A stretch of 64,000 bases of DNA from Balanoglossus misakiensis (lineage: Eukaryota > Hemichordata). The notes beneath the pieces are model-generated. The model did not search any database and was not told the DNA's origin. It saw only the letters and a program-made list of their open reading frames with translations. The translations under genes were made by a program, and so were the position numbers. The stretch covers positions 11,470,001 to 11,534,000 of the forward strand of contig CM082578.2 in the NCBI GenBank assembly GCA_040954595.2, read 5' to 3'. Below, one piece after another: positions 1-13,400 of this stretch (positions are counted from its first letter, which is position 1; every line of letters starts with the position of its first letter).

Positions 1-1147
1 CATATTATTGTCCATTTTCGCCAGCCGAGCGTGACCGCAGAGAAGAGTGGCGGCGGGGACTTGCCCGTCTCTCTTATCGCGCACCATCACGCTTCCGCGT
101 TGTGAGTTATTGCCATCGTATCTAGCGGAAACAGACCGAGATCTGTCGTTTGCCCTTTCTGACCTTCAGGAATATCATGCGAAAAAGAGGAAGCGTCATC
201 ATCCGGTCTATAAAACATAACAATCCAATAGGAGAAACGGAGTCTCTATTTGAAAACGAAAAAAACTACCAGCGTGATACGTCATGTGTAAAACTGAATC
301 GTTCTTATATATTTTCTAAATACAGAAAGGAAATGAGTCCCGCCTGTTTCCTCTTATCCCTGAGCTCTTTTCCTGAGTGCACTTGTTCAAAGTACATAAT
401 TTACACGATCGAAGCTTTATAATCATTTGAAGCCGAAATTGAACAAACTCGAATGGTAAACGCCGGAACTCAGATAACGGAATTCATAAGTTGAGTTTAG
501 GGCGTAAGATCGTTTGACATGTTGGCCATTGTTTTTGTGTTTCTCGCCAGAATCATTGATATATTAACGGTGTATAAGTTGATCATGTTAGCAAATACAA
601 ATGATTTGAGAAGAGCGTTGAAAGCGAAAAAATGTGGATTTTCATCGAGGAAGGTATTAATTAATCGGAAAGGCGTCAGATGAAAACTGTTTTCGGTACA
701 GCATCATTCGTTTGTACTATACGTTTATGGAACTCAGGAACTGAAACTAACCAAAGTTAACACAATAGATACATGTATAATAATCTCGACGGTTATTTCT
801 CATGTTTCCGCGGATTTTGTGTGAAACTTCAGTTACACAGGATAATGTAACTTTGCCAGCTCCAAATTGTTTCGAACCACTTGTCACGTGATGTTTTCTT
901 TGTATACGTTCTCTTTGGTGCTTTTAGTAACTATATAATGTTTCACTTCACCTACTCGACAGATCAGTTTGAAAATTAAATACGGGGGGGGGGACAAAAG
1001 AATCGCATTATTTGCTTTCTAAGACACACTTGTCACTTTGGCGCTGTGGGCTGATTTAATTTGTGTGTATATCGTATGTTAACAGAGGAGATAGTGAATT
1101 GTACATGAGTGGTTTTATCGATTGCTGTACTACTGTTATTTTCACAG
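1..1147 (+). other. Last intron of the GATA gene (3' part)
   Basis: This stretch lies upstream of the GATA last coding exon and ends in a good 3' splice site, a pyrimidine-rich run closing with TTTTCACAG at 1147. I see no zinc-finger exon in it, so the exons encoding both GATA fingers lie to the left of the window. It contains a short G run near 984-993 and otherwise ordinary AT-rich sequence. Short open frames here have no recognisable protein character. Confidence 0.7.
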
Positions 1148-1522
1148 GTGAACAGGCCCCTCACAATGAAGAAAGACGGCATCCAGACCCGAAACCGGAA
1201 ACTCTCCACCAAATCGAAGAAAAACAAGAACAAAGGCATGGTGGAGGACCACCTGAAAGTGCACAGCGACTCCATGATGAAGCAGCCGGCGTTCGGAGCC
1301 CCCCACCACCCGTCGCCCTACCACCACCAGTCGTCGGGCATGGTGAAGTCGGAGGACTACCAGGTCCCCGGCATGGGCAGCCTGCACCACTCCTACCCGT
1401 CGGCGGCCAGCAGCATGTGCACGCCGCTCGTTCCCCCGCCGCCGGCGCACATGGCAGTGCCGTCGAGCCTGTCGCTCTGCCCGCCGACATCCAGCATGAG
1501 CATGGTGGGAGCCATGGCTTGA
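1148..1522 (+). CDS. GATA1/2/3-class transcription factor, last coding exon (partial gene)
   Basis: This exon encodes the C-terminal 124 residues of a GATA zinc-finger transcription factor, a nuclear DNA-binding regulator. It opens directly after a splice acceptor with VNRPLTMKKDGIQTRNRK, the basic tail that follows the C-terminal zinc finger. The NRPLTMKK wording is typical of the GATA1/2/3 class; the GATA4/5/6 class reads more like PRPLAMKK. The rest is a His/Ser/Pro-rich tail ending in PSSLSLCPP...SSMSMVGAMA, which resembles the end of vertebrate GATA2/3 (PSSLSF...SSMVTAMG). A psi-K-x-E sumoylation-like motif (VKSE, bases 1343-1354) lies in the tail. The stop is TGA at 1520-1522. The exon is much richer in G and C than its surroundings, so long spurious open frames appear in other frames. 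The zinc fingers and N-terminus lie outside the window. The class assignment is secure; the exact paralogue cannot be judged. Confidence 0.9.
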   Translation: MNRPLTMKKDGIQTRNRKLSTKSKKNKNKGMVEDHLKVHSDSMMKQPAFGAPHHPSPYHHQSSGMVKSEDYQVPGMGSLHHSYPSAASSMCTPLVPPPPAHMAVPSSLSLCPPTSSMSMVGAMA

Positions 1523-2990
1523 ATTAGACTTTCAAAAAAGCCGGTCTCCTGGGCCACGGATTGAGATGGCTGGCGGCGATGCGTGTTTGCATAACCAATA
1601 AGAGAGTGATTTGATGTATAAAAGCAATCAGAGGCTGGACCCAGAGAGACTGCTGTTGGGATAGCATACCTCTATTAAATACATGTCTAAGGAACTGAAC
1701 AATACAGCGACGATGTGTATAATTGCTTCTTTTTAGTGGAACCGTGTCGTGTTGATGTGAACATCATATGAGCCGCAAGAAGCTAGAAAAGCCCATTCAG
1801 TCGACAACAGGCACGTTTATTGACAAGAGGGGGAAATCCCTAATACTTGCTCGTAGAACATTGCATGTAGGGGGAGAGACGATTGTCGAACCTTGAAGGA
1901 ACTGCGAACACAGCTCTCCAAAAGAGGCTCTCCATCGGCTCTCCTTTTAATATTTAGTGGCTTATTCCCAGCGCACCCAGTGATGTTCAATTTAGCGCAA
2001 AATAAACCAGTAAACCCCAGGTCGTGAATCATTGACTGCCGTTCGCATTGCTGGCAGTACCGATCGCCAGAAAGAGGCACTAGATGCCCTCGCTGACTGG
2101 GGACTCGACTTCTGACCTTTCCTAATAGCTGGGGAAGAATTTTGCATAGTGCGAAATCACTGGTGGTTTGTGTTCCGGCAGAGGGGGAAACGCATCACTC
2201 GGAGAGAAGGACGCCCCGGTTGTGCATGTACATTTCATTGCCGTTTTCACTAGTACTGTAATCGACATTTGTCGCACCACACCAATTCACCATGACGCCA
2301 TTCTGCAGTCTTTTATTGTTCGTACACAGCACTTGCGTCATTGGTCACTTGGCACGAGATTGTTATTCATTTACCATCAGTTGTGTGAATTTCACCCGAA
2401 ACGTCACGTGGTTTCAGCCAAATATTTTTTTTTCGAAGAAACACCCCACCATTTGTTTCCTAACTTTTCTGACGTTAGTATGATTAGGTATGCTGCGTTG
2501 CGATGGACCTGGGCCATCCATTTTTTACATGTTCAGCTCTAGCGTAAATTTACTTTGTGTTACACTTAATAATTGCCGTGTTGCGTACAAGCCCAGTTAA
2601 TAGATGATGTTTGAAGAATAACAGCGCTTGGTGTCACTGTAAATACTTTCAAGGTGAATTTTTATGTGGAATTTTCTCCTTTTGAACACGAACAGTAGAG
2701 AGTACATTTCGTTTATGTTAGCCACAGTTAACTCGACTGTGAACCAACTTCGTATTTATCATTAGATATTTTTTGTAAAAGTTAAAAGATGTTAGCTTTA
2801 GAATGCGGGTTCAAAATGTATAATCACCCTATCTCAACTTCTGAATAATTAAAGAAATAAGTTTTATCGAAAGCGAACTTATATGAGACAACTTTTTAGA
2901 CATTGTCGTTGGACCGTTTATTTGAAGAGATTTGATCATTTATTTAAATTATCATTGGTGCAATACGTAAAAATTAATAAATGATCCTGT
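1523..2990 (+). other. Probable 3' untranslated region of the GATA gene
   Basis: This is AT-rich sequence after the GATA stop codon with no coding character. Possible polyadenylation signals are ATTAAA around 1674 and AATAAA at 2976-2981, the latter followed by a T/GT-rich stretch. Vertebrate GATA2/3 messages have long 3' ends, so the distal site is plausible, but nothing here proves which one is used. Confidence 0.35.
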
Positions 2991-5172
2991 CACATTATTT
3001 TTTGTTTTGAACTTAAACTATTCGTTGTGTTATTAAAGAAGCGACTACGATTCCATTATTCTAAATGGGCTTGTATCTATTTGGGATTTTAAACTGGTTT
3101 GGTCGAGTGTGTGAGTGATCTCTATGTCACTGTGTCGGTGGTAGATGAAAAAAAACTTGTTATGATGTGTTAAACTCTTACAGGAGATATAAGTATGAAG
3201 TTGTGATATCCCTTTCGTCTGTACATGTTGTACAAAATGATATTGTCGATTAAAATGTGATACTTCAAACCGTCTTCCCGTTTGTGTTGGTATTATGGTT
3301 TTCAAGAAGGAGAATCGATCGAGGTTTGATACACCGGAGATAGAGATCCATCGCCTTTGTTTGAACAAGTGAGATCGATGTGTTCAGGAGAGTTGATTCT
3401 GTTGAGAGCGAAATGGGAATTTTGTGAGGAAACGGGCTTAGAAGAAAATCCCCCCGTTACCCGGGAGACGCTTTCGACTCAACATGACCGTTCTTTTTAA
3501 CATGGGATATCTCTGAGCGCGCGCTGTTGAACTTAGAAAGCTTCACGAATTTTGACTGTGCAGAACATCTTCCATGCCAGCGAACAGGTCAACGCTTTGC
3601 TCCATCCCCAACACCTTTTCCCCTAACCTCCGTCCTCCCATCACCCGCCTGTGTGTGTCTCTCTCCGCCTGTCTCCATCTCTCATACTCAATCACGTTAC
3701 AGGAAACAAAATTGTTGGGCATCTCCCAAGTGCTATGCATCATGCCATGCGATGTGTGTTGCAATCAACAAAATCCCTATCTTCTCTCTCTAGTCCCACC
3801 CTTCATTCCCATTCGTTTTGCGTTTTCATCCATTGGATTAACGCGTGTCCTTGGTTAAGGACTACGCACGTGCCCATCGACACCCACGGACCGATTCGCC
3901 GTGCAGTAAACGCGACGACACGGTTCAGATCGTCATGTTTACCACACGACACTCCGATTTACGAGTGCCCGCCAACGGCGCGGCTGTCATCCTACCCGCA
4001 AAAAAACGCCGCGTCTACTTTCCGACGAACGGGCACAGCGGCTGAACGCCAGTTAGTGACGTCACAAAGCCAGATTAAATTCAATTCAGTCATTTTTGAA
4101 GTTAAACGATTTAATTTTTAGATCTATAAGATAACTGATCTTGGCGTGATTGGGGATAAAATGTGTTAATTCAGTAAACATCAAAGTTAGATTGAAACGG
4201 ACACGTATCATCTTGTCCCATTTCACAATGCGTGCCTTCAGTATGTAAAACGGATTGTGCAATCTAGCCGAGCCAATAAACCGGGATTTGTGTACCCTCG
4301 TTATAACATGACAAATGGCAACATAATGCCTCTTACCCGGGCTTTTATTCTGTCGACGTACACGGGATGAGGCACTGTGGATTTTCCCTTGCAAATGCGA
4401 TAGTTTGACAAGCGTGCATCATTTCTCAATTTACATGTGTATTCTGAATAATAATTCCATTCATCTGCAGTGAATCGCGGTTTTATTGCTCTATTATACG
4501 GAATAAAATGCCGGGAGTGGCTTTCCCCGTCTTGGGTTCCCAGCATATCAGTATGCCGTACCCATGCGCTGGCCTAATGATACCCGCGAAGGAGAGCGTG
4601 CATTTAGCATTGTGTTCGGTAGCAATAAAATCTCCTAAAAAGTATAATTACTCGATTTCAATAAATATATTAAAATAATATGAGATTACCTGTGTGGAAA
4701 ATGTTACCAAGTTGATCAAGCCGACCTCCTGAACCCCAAGTCACCATTGTATTTACCAGATACTAATATTGGAGGCAACAATCGGGGCATAATTCATAAT
4801 GAATGAAGCAAATCTGGAGACCGATAAGGGAGTGGCGCCTGCCGGGGTTCTCAGCATTTTTTTCATGTCACTGAAGTCGCTTTCAAGCTCCATTTTTTCA
4901 TTTCATATCCATTCAACTGCCGCAATATTGTAATTCACGTCTATGCTTAAAATTTAACCCACTTTTACGCCGGTTTGATAATCGTGTAATCTTCCTGGCG
5001 ATGTTTTTTTTATCCGCAACAACATAAGTGCAATTAAAAAACAACATTAAACGTCTTCGATTGATTTGATTCGATTGATAAAGTATTGATCGGTTCGTAC
5101 GACTCACGGATTAAACCATGTCCATCACATTGCAGATTATCAAACTATTTTTTGTAGATAGGGCAACAGAAA

Positions 5173-5200
5173 GATTGATTGATTGATTGATTGATTGATT
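5173..5200. repeat. (GATT)7 microsatellite
   Basis: Seven uninterrupted GATT units lie in the gene-free interval downstream of GATA. This is ordinary simple-sequence DNA and no function is suggested. Confidence 0.9.
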
Positions 5201-7410
5201 ATTCGACCTACAGGTCTTGCAGTAACCTAGGGCAGAGTCAACTTCAAATAGGGCAATTTGTCTATGTTGTGTCCAACAAAAACGATGACATGTTTTTTTC
5301 AGTTCAGTATACACTTTATTTATTTCAATGATAACAGTTTTACAATCTTCTTAAAACATTATCTCAGAAGATAAAATTCAAATGTGAGTTAGAAAATTTG
5401 AAACCTTGAAAACAGTTTTGGCGAGTCTTAGACGTTTTATTTCCACCGACCCTTTCCCATAATTGTCTGTCGCACCGCAACAGATTGCCGTTTTACTCGA
5501 CTTTGAGAAGTCGATATTATTTCGTACTGATAAATCCACCAATCTTTACACGCTTCAATTCTAAACCCATGTGTGCCTTTGGATTGTGTCGAACGATGAA
5601 CCTCTTTGCAGGTTGACTGTACAAACCAGACATTTTATTTACTCTGGAGTATGGAGTTGTGAATACTTTCCTTCGTGGCAAAGTCTGAGAAAAATAAATG
5701 GGCTAATCGAAAAAAGCGAAGAAGTGGTAACATCTCTATACAAGGGTTAAAGGTCAAGAGTTTTCGTACGTAAATAGCAACATTGTCGAGGAGTCCCTGC
5801 CGGGAATCCACGTTGAAACCTATTGGACAACTGTAGAGAGAACTCTAGGAGAAAGATTCGGCGCACCTTTTCACATGTTTCTCGTTTCTTCCGTTTTATT
5901 TTCGAGCGAGATGCATAAAAGATCACGGAAAACCAAGGCGTGCCTCCGCTTGTTATTGACAAGCCTTTGTAAATCAGGTCGAGGAGGCTCTGTACAAAAA
6001 ATGACAAGATGACGATAGGTGAAAGAAAAGCCCGCCAAATAAAACAGAAAAAAATACCCGCGCTCGTCGAACGCTTGCCCCCCGTGCCCCTGAGCAACCA
6101 GCTATGTCATCGAAACAAACGCAGAGAATGCTGACAAAAATATCATTTCAACTGCTTGAAACTCTTCTTGAATCATTTATGCAAATTTTCGAGGGAAAAT
6201 GTTATCTTTTCCGAGAAGACAAGACCTAGCCCTGGGCTGTTATCTATAACATGTGGAAATTGAAGATATGGTGACCTTTCAAACAGTATCTGTCGTGACC
6301 CCTAAGAATTCTGCTTATGAATTCTCCATAAGTAACATATTGTGCTCTGTTCAATTTTAATCAATTTCAAATCCTTCTAAACTTTAGGCGAATTTTATGC
6401 CGTCCCCTTTTCCATTTATGGTTCTTTTTACTTCAATTCAGCGCAGATAAAGTAGCAGGAAAATGACGAGTTGAATAAATTTCGCATCAAGTTGAGATTA
6501 TCGCCGGTTCGATCCAACGAAACAATGGAGATATCATTTTTTATCAGCTCAGATGACTTTTTTATTTTATCAATTTGTCCTTATAGCGGGCAATTTTCTG
6601 GTTGACGACCCTCGATCGGCTGAAATTAAGCGACTGTTAGTACTTGGGTACTTTATCAGTGATTTCTGATCAGACAAGCGTCTTGGATCAGTCCGACTGA
6701 CGCACTCAGCTAGTCAGCGACGCATTGCATTGATGCTGAAGTCAGGCTGCCGCACGCCTGCTATAGGCAGAGCCACGGCGTATGGTGTACAGACACGGCG
6801 AATCCGGAGATATTTTTGGCCGCAGCCGAAGTCCGTGTCTGTCTAGTGTACACAGCCAGTCGCCGAGACTAAGTCGCTTCAAGTTCGAGACATAGCGTTG
6901 GTCGCATTGATGAAAATCATAACGCCTTTTCCCCCTATTCGATTGAAATGATCTCATCTCTGCAGTGGTGTTTTTTTTCGATTATTGGTTGTGATGGTTG
7001 TGAATCGTTGAGCGTTTGTATATCTATAAGTTTAATATGCAACGCGAATCAGGCTATGCCTATATGGGATACCTGTTTTCATTCAAAACTGAAAGCATGA
7101 CCACCGTGGCATGGAAACTTTTATGAATCTGGTTGTAAAAGAAGAGATCAGATCAATACCTATCTAAAAGAAGGACGATCGGTGATTGGAGTATTAGCGC
7201 GGTGATTACAAACAGATCGCCCCCGCTCGCTAAATTAAGACACAGTTGTGCGTGGAGGGCTGTCGAAGGCCACAATAAAGAAATGTACCCCTCCGTCTGT
7301 CAGCAGGACGATATATTAAACGCTCAGATACCCTGAAGCATAAATGGACAATTTTGTCCATTTCGAACAGAGGATTGAAACCCATTATCGCCGGCATTTC
7401 ATCCCAAACA

Positions 7411-7430
7411 CACGCACGCACGCACGCACG
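7411..7430. repeat. (CACG)5 microsatellite
   Basis: Five CACG units in a row, in the gene-free interval. This is a simple repeat. Confidence 0.85.
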
Positions 7431-10400
7431 GACATGTGCCTCCCTCCGCGTGCACAAGCACACTATCGACTAAAGTGAGACGAGGAGGGTAACATTTCTT
7501 CTTCCACGTTGCATCCACTTTATCCACAAATGTCCTTTTTTGGCAGAACGGACTAAATGTCCGACAAGAATCATGATAAACTCCAACTTGTATCTTATCT
7601 AAAAATTAAAAGTCCAGGAGCTGGATTAGGTTACCGTCCAATTAAAAGCGGCGCAAGGCCGGTCGGATGTTGCCGCATGCGCCATTGTCAAATGGTGGCA
7701 CACCAAACATCTGTCAATGCCAAAAGCCAGTTACAGTATCTGGGCGCACAGAAGATAAGTCAAAGTCCGTATATCAAAACTTGTCATCTTGTTGCCAAAG
7801 CTAAAAGTAGAATATAGAGACCGATTGCAGTTGTAATGTGGTAGTTGATCGCAATTAACCCAAAACGTCGGCTTCTCAAAGTTGGGCGCTCGTCAACTAA
7901 CTCCCGATTTGCATGCGCACAAAACAACTGCACTCTCAAGTTCAAATTTCTCCCTTTCAAATGCAAAAGAAGTCTGAGCTGCGAGATGAACATTACACAA
8001 TGAACTGGTCTGACCAGCCCTGAAGACGTAACTCGTAATCAGAGGCTTGTTCTTTCACTAATTACAAAACGTCGAATCATCTGCCGCGATAACCACGAGT
8101 GCGTATAAAGAATTACAGGTCCCATCTACTGATTTTATGTCCCCAAGGCAACGCAGAGCGCGCAGATTACTTGTTTAGATTAAAGATTCGACAGAATCAG
8201 GTATTCCAAATGCAGCCTGAGATTTTCCAGCGTCCGTCCAAAAGCCTAAATTAAACTGGCTGTGCTGTAAGCTACGATTTTCCGGTCAGAAGACATGAAT
8301 TCTGCGGAGGCGGGCAGAAGGGGGGAAATACTTGGATATTTTGTCACCGTCTCGACTGTGAGTGACTGCGCCATCGATGGAATGGACGTCGACGGCGTGG
8401 ATGGATGGATGGATCGCCGACTTGAGAAATTTTGCAGAAAGATTTTCAGAGTCGCCGAGTTTCTGTCTTAATTGGAGGGAAGTGATTAAAATAACGCAGC
8501 GGCGCCATCGCAGTGTTTTCGCTTTATCTCTGTTAATTCTTTCAAAAGTGTGATATGAACAATGCCGGATATATCATTCGATAATCTCCGTGATTCGATT
8601 CATTTGTGAGGAGAAGAAGAAATCATGTTTACTACATTCGAGCCTTGTGGTATCAGTTATCGTCAATTTACAGGTTTGCCTCGACATTAACAGCCATCTT
8701 ATTGATTTCCCACTTCCCGAGATAACACGAAATTAAAAAACTTCGTCGTCGGTATTAAGTACTCTTCAAAAATGAAAAGCGTCGCGATGTGTTTCAGAAA
8801 AAAATGAGGGGGGAAGAAAGGGCTAGGGTAGCGGACAATAGTCTAATGATTTTTATGAATTTGATCGGGGTGGTAGAAAACGGTAGTCGGCTGGAAATCC
8901 CGATGAAGAAAAGAGAAACAAACTCCCGACATTGAAAAAAAAATGAAAATTCATCAGCCCATGGGAAATCATCTTGAAAACTTGCCGTGGATTTCTGTTT
9001 GGAACAGGCAGGAAACAATGAAAGAAAACATAAAGCAGACAAAATTTCAATCAAAGACTGTCCAAAACACCGCCCGCAGCTACGCGCGGTTGTTTAGCTG
9101 CAACTGAAAATAACGTATAAATATTTGATAAGTGAGGGGTTTGCATTAGTGAGATTAAAACGTAAGGGAAAGCCAGCTCCACGATGAAATGAATTACAAA
9201 TGAAATCAATGGTATTCATAGAAATTTAAAGCCGTGCATTTGTTACAATGATTTCAGTTGGGAAAGATGTTACCCTGCAAAAAAACATATATAGAACTCG
9301 CTGAAGATGGACCCTGTGATTATTCAACTTTCTCTAGAATCCTCGGGGAACCGAAGACTCAAATTGTGGTTTCTTATCTGAGCTGACCCTGTGTGCGTTC
9401 TGGAACTCGCAAATGACGACTGCTGCTCATTATCAGATACAAGTATGAAATGAACACGATTTTTGCACCCGGAAAAAAAACGCGCGCGGATCTTTCTTTA
9501 TGAGAAAAATCGGCGGCTTCTTGTCTCTGCGTTTATGCCGTTGCCTGCACTTGGAAATATATTCTGGGACTGAAACGTACATTAGTGAAATTTACAAAAC
9601 TTTACACCTAGTCGATGGAAGCGATCGATTGTAATGGTGAGATATGTCGAGATAGTTTTCACAGCTGATGGCTAGAGTTTTCTTAATTGGAGATCGCGCG
9701 AGCGCAAAGACAAACCATGGCAAGATCAGGTTGCCTTGGTGAATTAATACAGCGTCTTTTTTTCTTCTAGAGGACAACGGTCGAGACCATGCAAATGAAT
9801 TATCCGCTTCTTGGCAGGGCATTGAGCGATTTCATCGGAAAATAACAAAATGATTATTTATCTACCAGGAGTGGAGACAAAAAACGCCCATCAGTGCCGA
9901 TGTGAGATAAAAGAGCATGTCGAGAGATAAAAAATTATTAAAATCAAAGTAACGGGAAGACCATAAATAAAAGATCGCGCCCTGTGTTGAAATGAACAAA
10001 GGGGGATGTATATCGATATTTGGCGATAACATATATTCTTATTTCAACAGTTTCTCAGTGTTCCTGCGCACCGGGCTTTACTGCGCTTGCTTGTTTATTT
10101 TTCACGGTGTATCTTATCGGCGAACTTTCATCTCTGACAAAAGCGGCTGTTATTCGATGTCTGAAAACTAGTTTTCGACAGGGAAATGGAATGTGAGCTG
10201 CCCAGCACCAAAAAGGTCACGTGTTAAAGAAAAATCAAAGCAGGGAGACCTCTCCTCGAATCCTCCACTGACCCCCCCCCCCCCCCGCCAACACTGACAC
10301 TGAGCTGCGTGGTATTTACACGTGCTAAACAGCTCTGGCTTGAGAGGACACCATATAGCCGATTGATGCTCGAGCATATACATGTATATATACAATGACG

Positions 10401-13400
10401 GTTTTTTGAGATATCGCAATAATTCGGCACTGCTGAAGATTCTCATTAGCGGGAGCCGTCTCGATGCACGTGTACTCCGAGGATCAGATTTCACCAATGA
10501 TCAATCGGAAGGGTCTAATTCCTATTCCCTTAACCCTATGCCCCTCTTATGAATACTGAAACCCCCTGGGGGGGGAACGAACCACCACTAAAATCGGTTA
10601 TGAACCAAATATTGCACAGGAGTGCTTCAAGAAACATCGGGCGGCAGCGGTGGCAGAGGCGGGATTTGCCACTCCCAGATGTCTACTCTCCACCAAAGGG
10701 ATTGCCGTGTTCGGCAAATTGTCTCATTTAGAGGTTTTTATCCAGTTGCAGTTTTCCCTCCATCCAGCAGAAATTCAAAATGCTACGATACTGTCGTTTA
10801 TTTAGGTAACGTCAGATACATTGGTTACTGACAAACTCTCCGTATATGCTATCTGTTGTTGTTTCAGGTATTATAAACTAAATACTTATTTTTGTGTGTC
10901 GTATATTTAAGTCTGCACAACAAAGGCTGGGTATGGAAAGTATGCCGTTTGGTTCTTTAGGATAAGGATAACAGTGTATGGCATACGCTGATGGAGTCAA
11001 CATCATACACATGACGTAACATGCATTGTGTAGCGAAGGACGTGGCGTATCGATTGATGTTAATGGCCATGATACAGACTTGGGTCGGAGAATACTTTAC
11101 AGAGAATATAGGACAGGCAAACTGATGATGAAGTGGTAGAGGAAGGGATTCTAACAAAGAATAGTGCCGAAAGGAAAATATGATAGAGAGACAGAAGCAG
11201 AGACAGACAGACAGTGGGATGGAAAGAACAGACCAGACCAGACCAGACCAGAACAGAGAGCAGACAGGGACGAAAAGAGAAGGAGCGGGGGTTTCAAAAT
11301 CCATCATAAGACGGTGTTCGCAGCGGGACTGGTGTGTTATTGTAAAGTCATTACCAGTATTTGGTACGTGCATCCGAACGAACCCCCAAAATGAAAAATG
11401 GCTGTGGATTCAAAGGGATTAAGAAATGAAATCGATTGTGAATTGATGGCGTTCAACGCTTTCTCGTGGAGGAAATCTCACACGGGATTTTATATTCAGT
11501 CCATCTTTTTCTCCCTGTCTCTATCGGGATAGGTAGATTTTGGCTAGATATCAGAATTCCGAGTCTTAACGACAAATGCATACGATAGAGCGGTAAATCT
11601 CTGCTTTGGATTAACCTCCAACACAGCGCTGTAGAAAGATGAAAACTGCGGCATCTCGCTGGGGAGCGAATCTTTGATTAAATCATCAATAATGAATCGT
11701 GATATTATACCTAACACAGACATAAAACGATGCCATGTTTAGCCCTTCACTTGAAATTAATATCAGCGCTACAAATCCAACTTAATGCCACAGAAGAATG
11801 TGTAGTGTCGCCTGAAATGCATTCGCCATGATTACTAATTCCCTAAACGCTTTGCCCCTGACAGCTTTGGGCGGCCATATCGCTGAATGATCCATAAGTA
11901 TAGTTACCGCTACTGTATAATATTAACTCCCAAATCCAGATTCGGTTTTGTCTCTTTTCTTCCAGTTGATTTGCCTATAGTCTAACTTTGCTTAATGCTC
12001 TTATGTATGTTTTTTTGCATCAATAGTTGATAAAAATGCTCGCATGGGCCAGTTTACGTTGTCTACTACTTTTGTGCTCATTTGTTTGTTGTTATCTTGA
12101 TTAGAAGATAGAATCGGGAACAGTTATGACTTTGCAACATTTCTCCCATTAATACGGGCGCGGAAAATGGACAACCAGCTTCAATTTTGGAGGAGGTGTC
12201 GCGTACCGGTGGATCAATTACCCCTCCTTATCTAGTTTACCCCCCCCTCCACTTACTTACATACAAAACAATACATACACTTTTAACGTCAGTTGCAACT
12301 AACTCATGATCATTTTAAGATGATTTGAATCCTCGTCAGATGTTTCTCCCAGACCTGTTTGCGCGACGACATCATTCTGCTGATCGTATGCGGGCGGCAA
12401 CATTTGATAGCATCTGTCTTCGGGCTTTAGGACTGCACTAAAGCTACGATGGGTGCTCCATTCTTCCAAGTATAACTTCATATTTGTAGGACTTCGGGGA
12501 AATAGCATCATCAAAGGACTCGCCCAAGGTCAGCGTGCAGTGGAGTCGGGGCGCTTGAAAAGCCTGCAAATGTTGTGAAAAACACACCGTGAAAAATTTC
12601 CATATAGACGAATCTGTATTGCGCGCCTTGCGACTCAGCTTCGGTGACTGCGCAGTGCAGTGGGGATGACAATCTGACTGTCCACAGGCGCCGGGCAACA
12701 AAAAGGGAGAGGGGTTTCATCGCCTACCACCATTGAGACTAAATTCATATTTTTTAAAAACCAGTCTTCCGTACCAACAATGACATGTGCACGTACACGT
12801 TCACCAGCCAAATTCAGAAACACAAAATATCATTCATATCGCTACATTTCATCGGTGTCGGTCTTATCTTTGGTCAACTCTGCCAAGGCAAATTAAATCA
12901 ACTGGTCATGTTAATCAAAGTCGCCTTTTTATGGGGCGCGAGGTGTATTAAAGCAAAACCGCTGTAGACATTAAAGGGACAAAGTAGTTCACTCTTGAAA
13001 TTATTTTGCCAGTTTGGTTTCTATTGATAGATTATTTGAGATGTTCTACTCATTGAAAATGCTCAATCGCCGGTTGGTTGCAACTTAACTTGCACCCTGT
13101 ATTTGATTTGTGATATTGAATACTAATATGGTGCAATTTTTAGGGCTGACCTAAAAGTAAGTGATGGACGTATTCATATGTTGTGTACATGAGTTAAGAC
13201 GTGACATCCGGGCAATGAGCAGAACAACAAAAATCATGAAACGATAGTACAACAAGCACAATAATGTCAAAAGTTGATTTTAGTACACATGAAATGTTGA
13301 AATGTGAAAATGACAGTCTTATTGCAAATTTTGCTACAGGGCCCATGGTTACTTTGTGATCCCGTTGTTCACATCAAACAAGCTCTCTCTTACAAGCTCT

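Noticed and set aside
1063-1527. A 154-codon plus-strand open frame and two minus-strand frames of over 100 codons over the GATA exon
   Set aside because: They overlap the real exon in other frames, lack homology, and result from its high GC content, which removes stop codons.
6500-6515. GGTTCGATCC, a tRNA B-box-like word
   Set aside because: It is one base shorter than the B box, and no A box, acceptor stem or terminator is arranged around it.
10957-11422. Open frames up to 138 codons on both strands
   Set aside because: They read through a purine/pyrimidine-biased GACA-type repeat tract. The protein has no domain pattern and there is no transcript-like structure.
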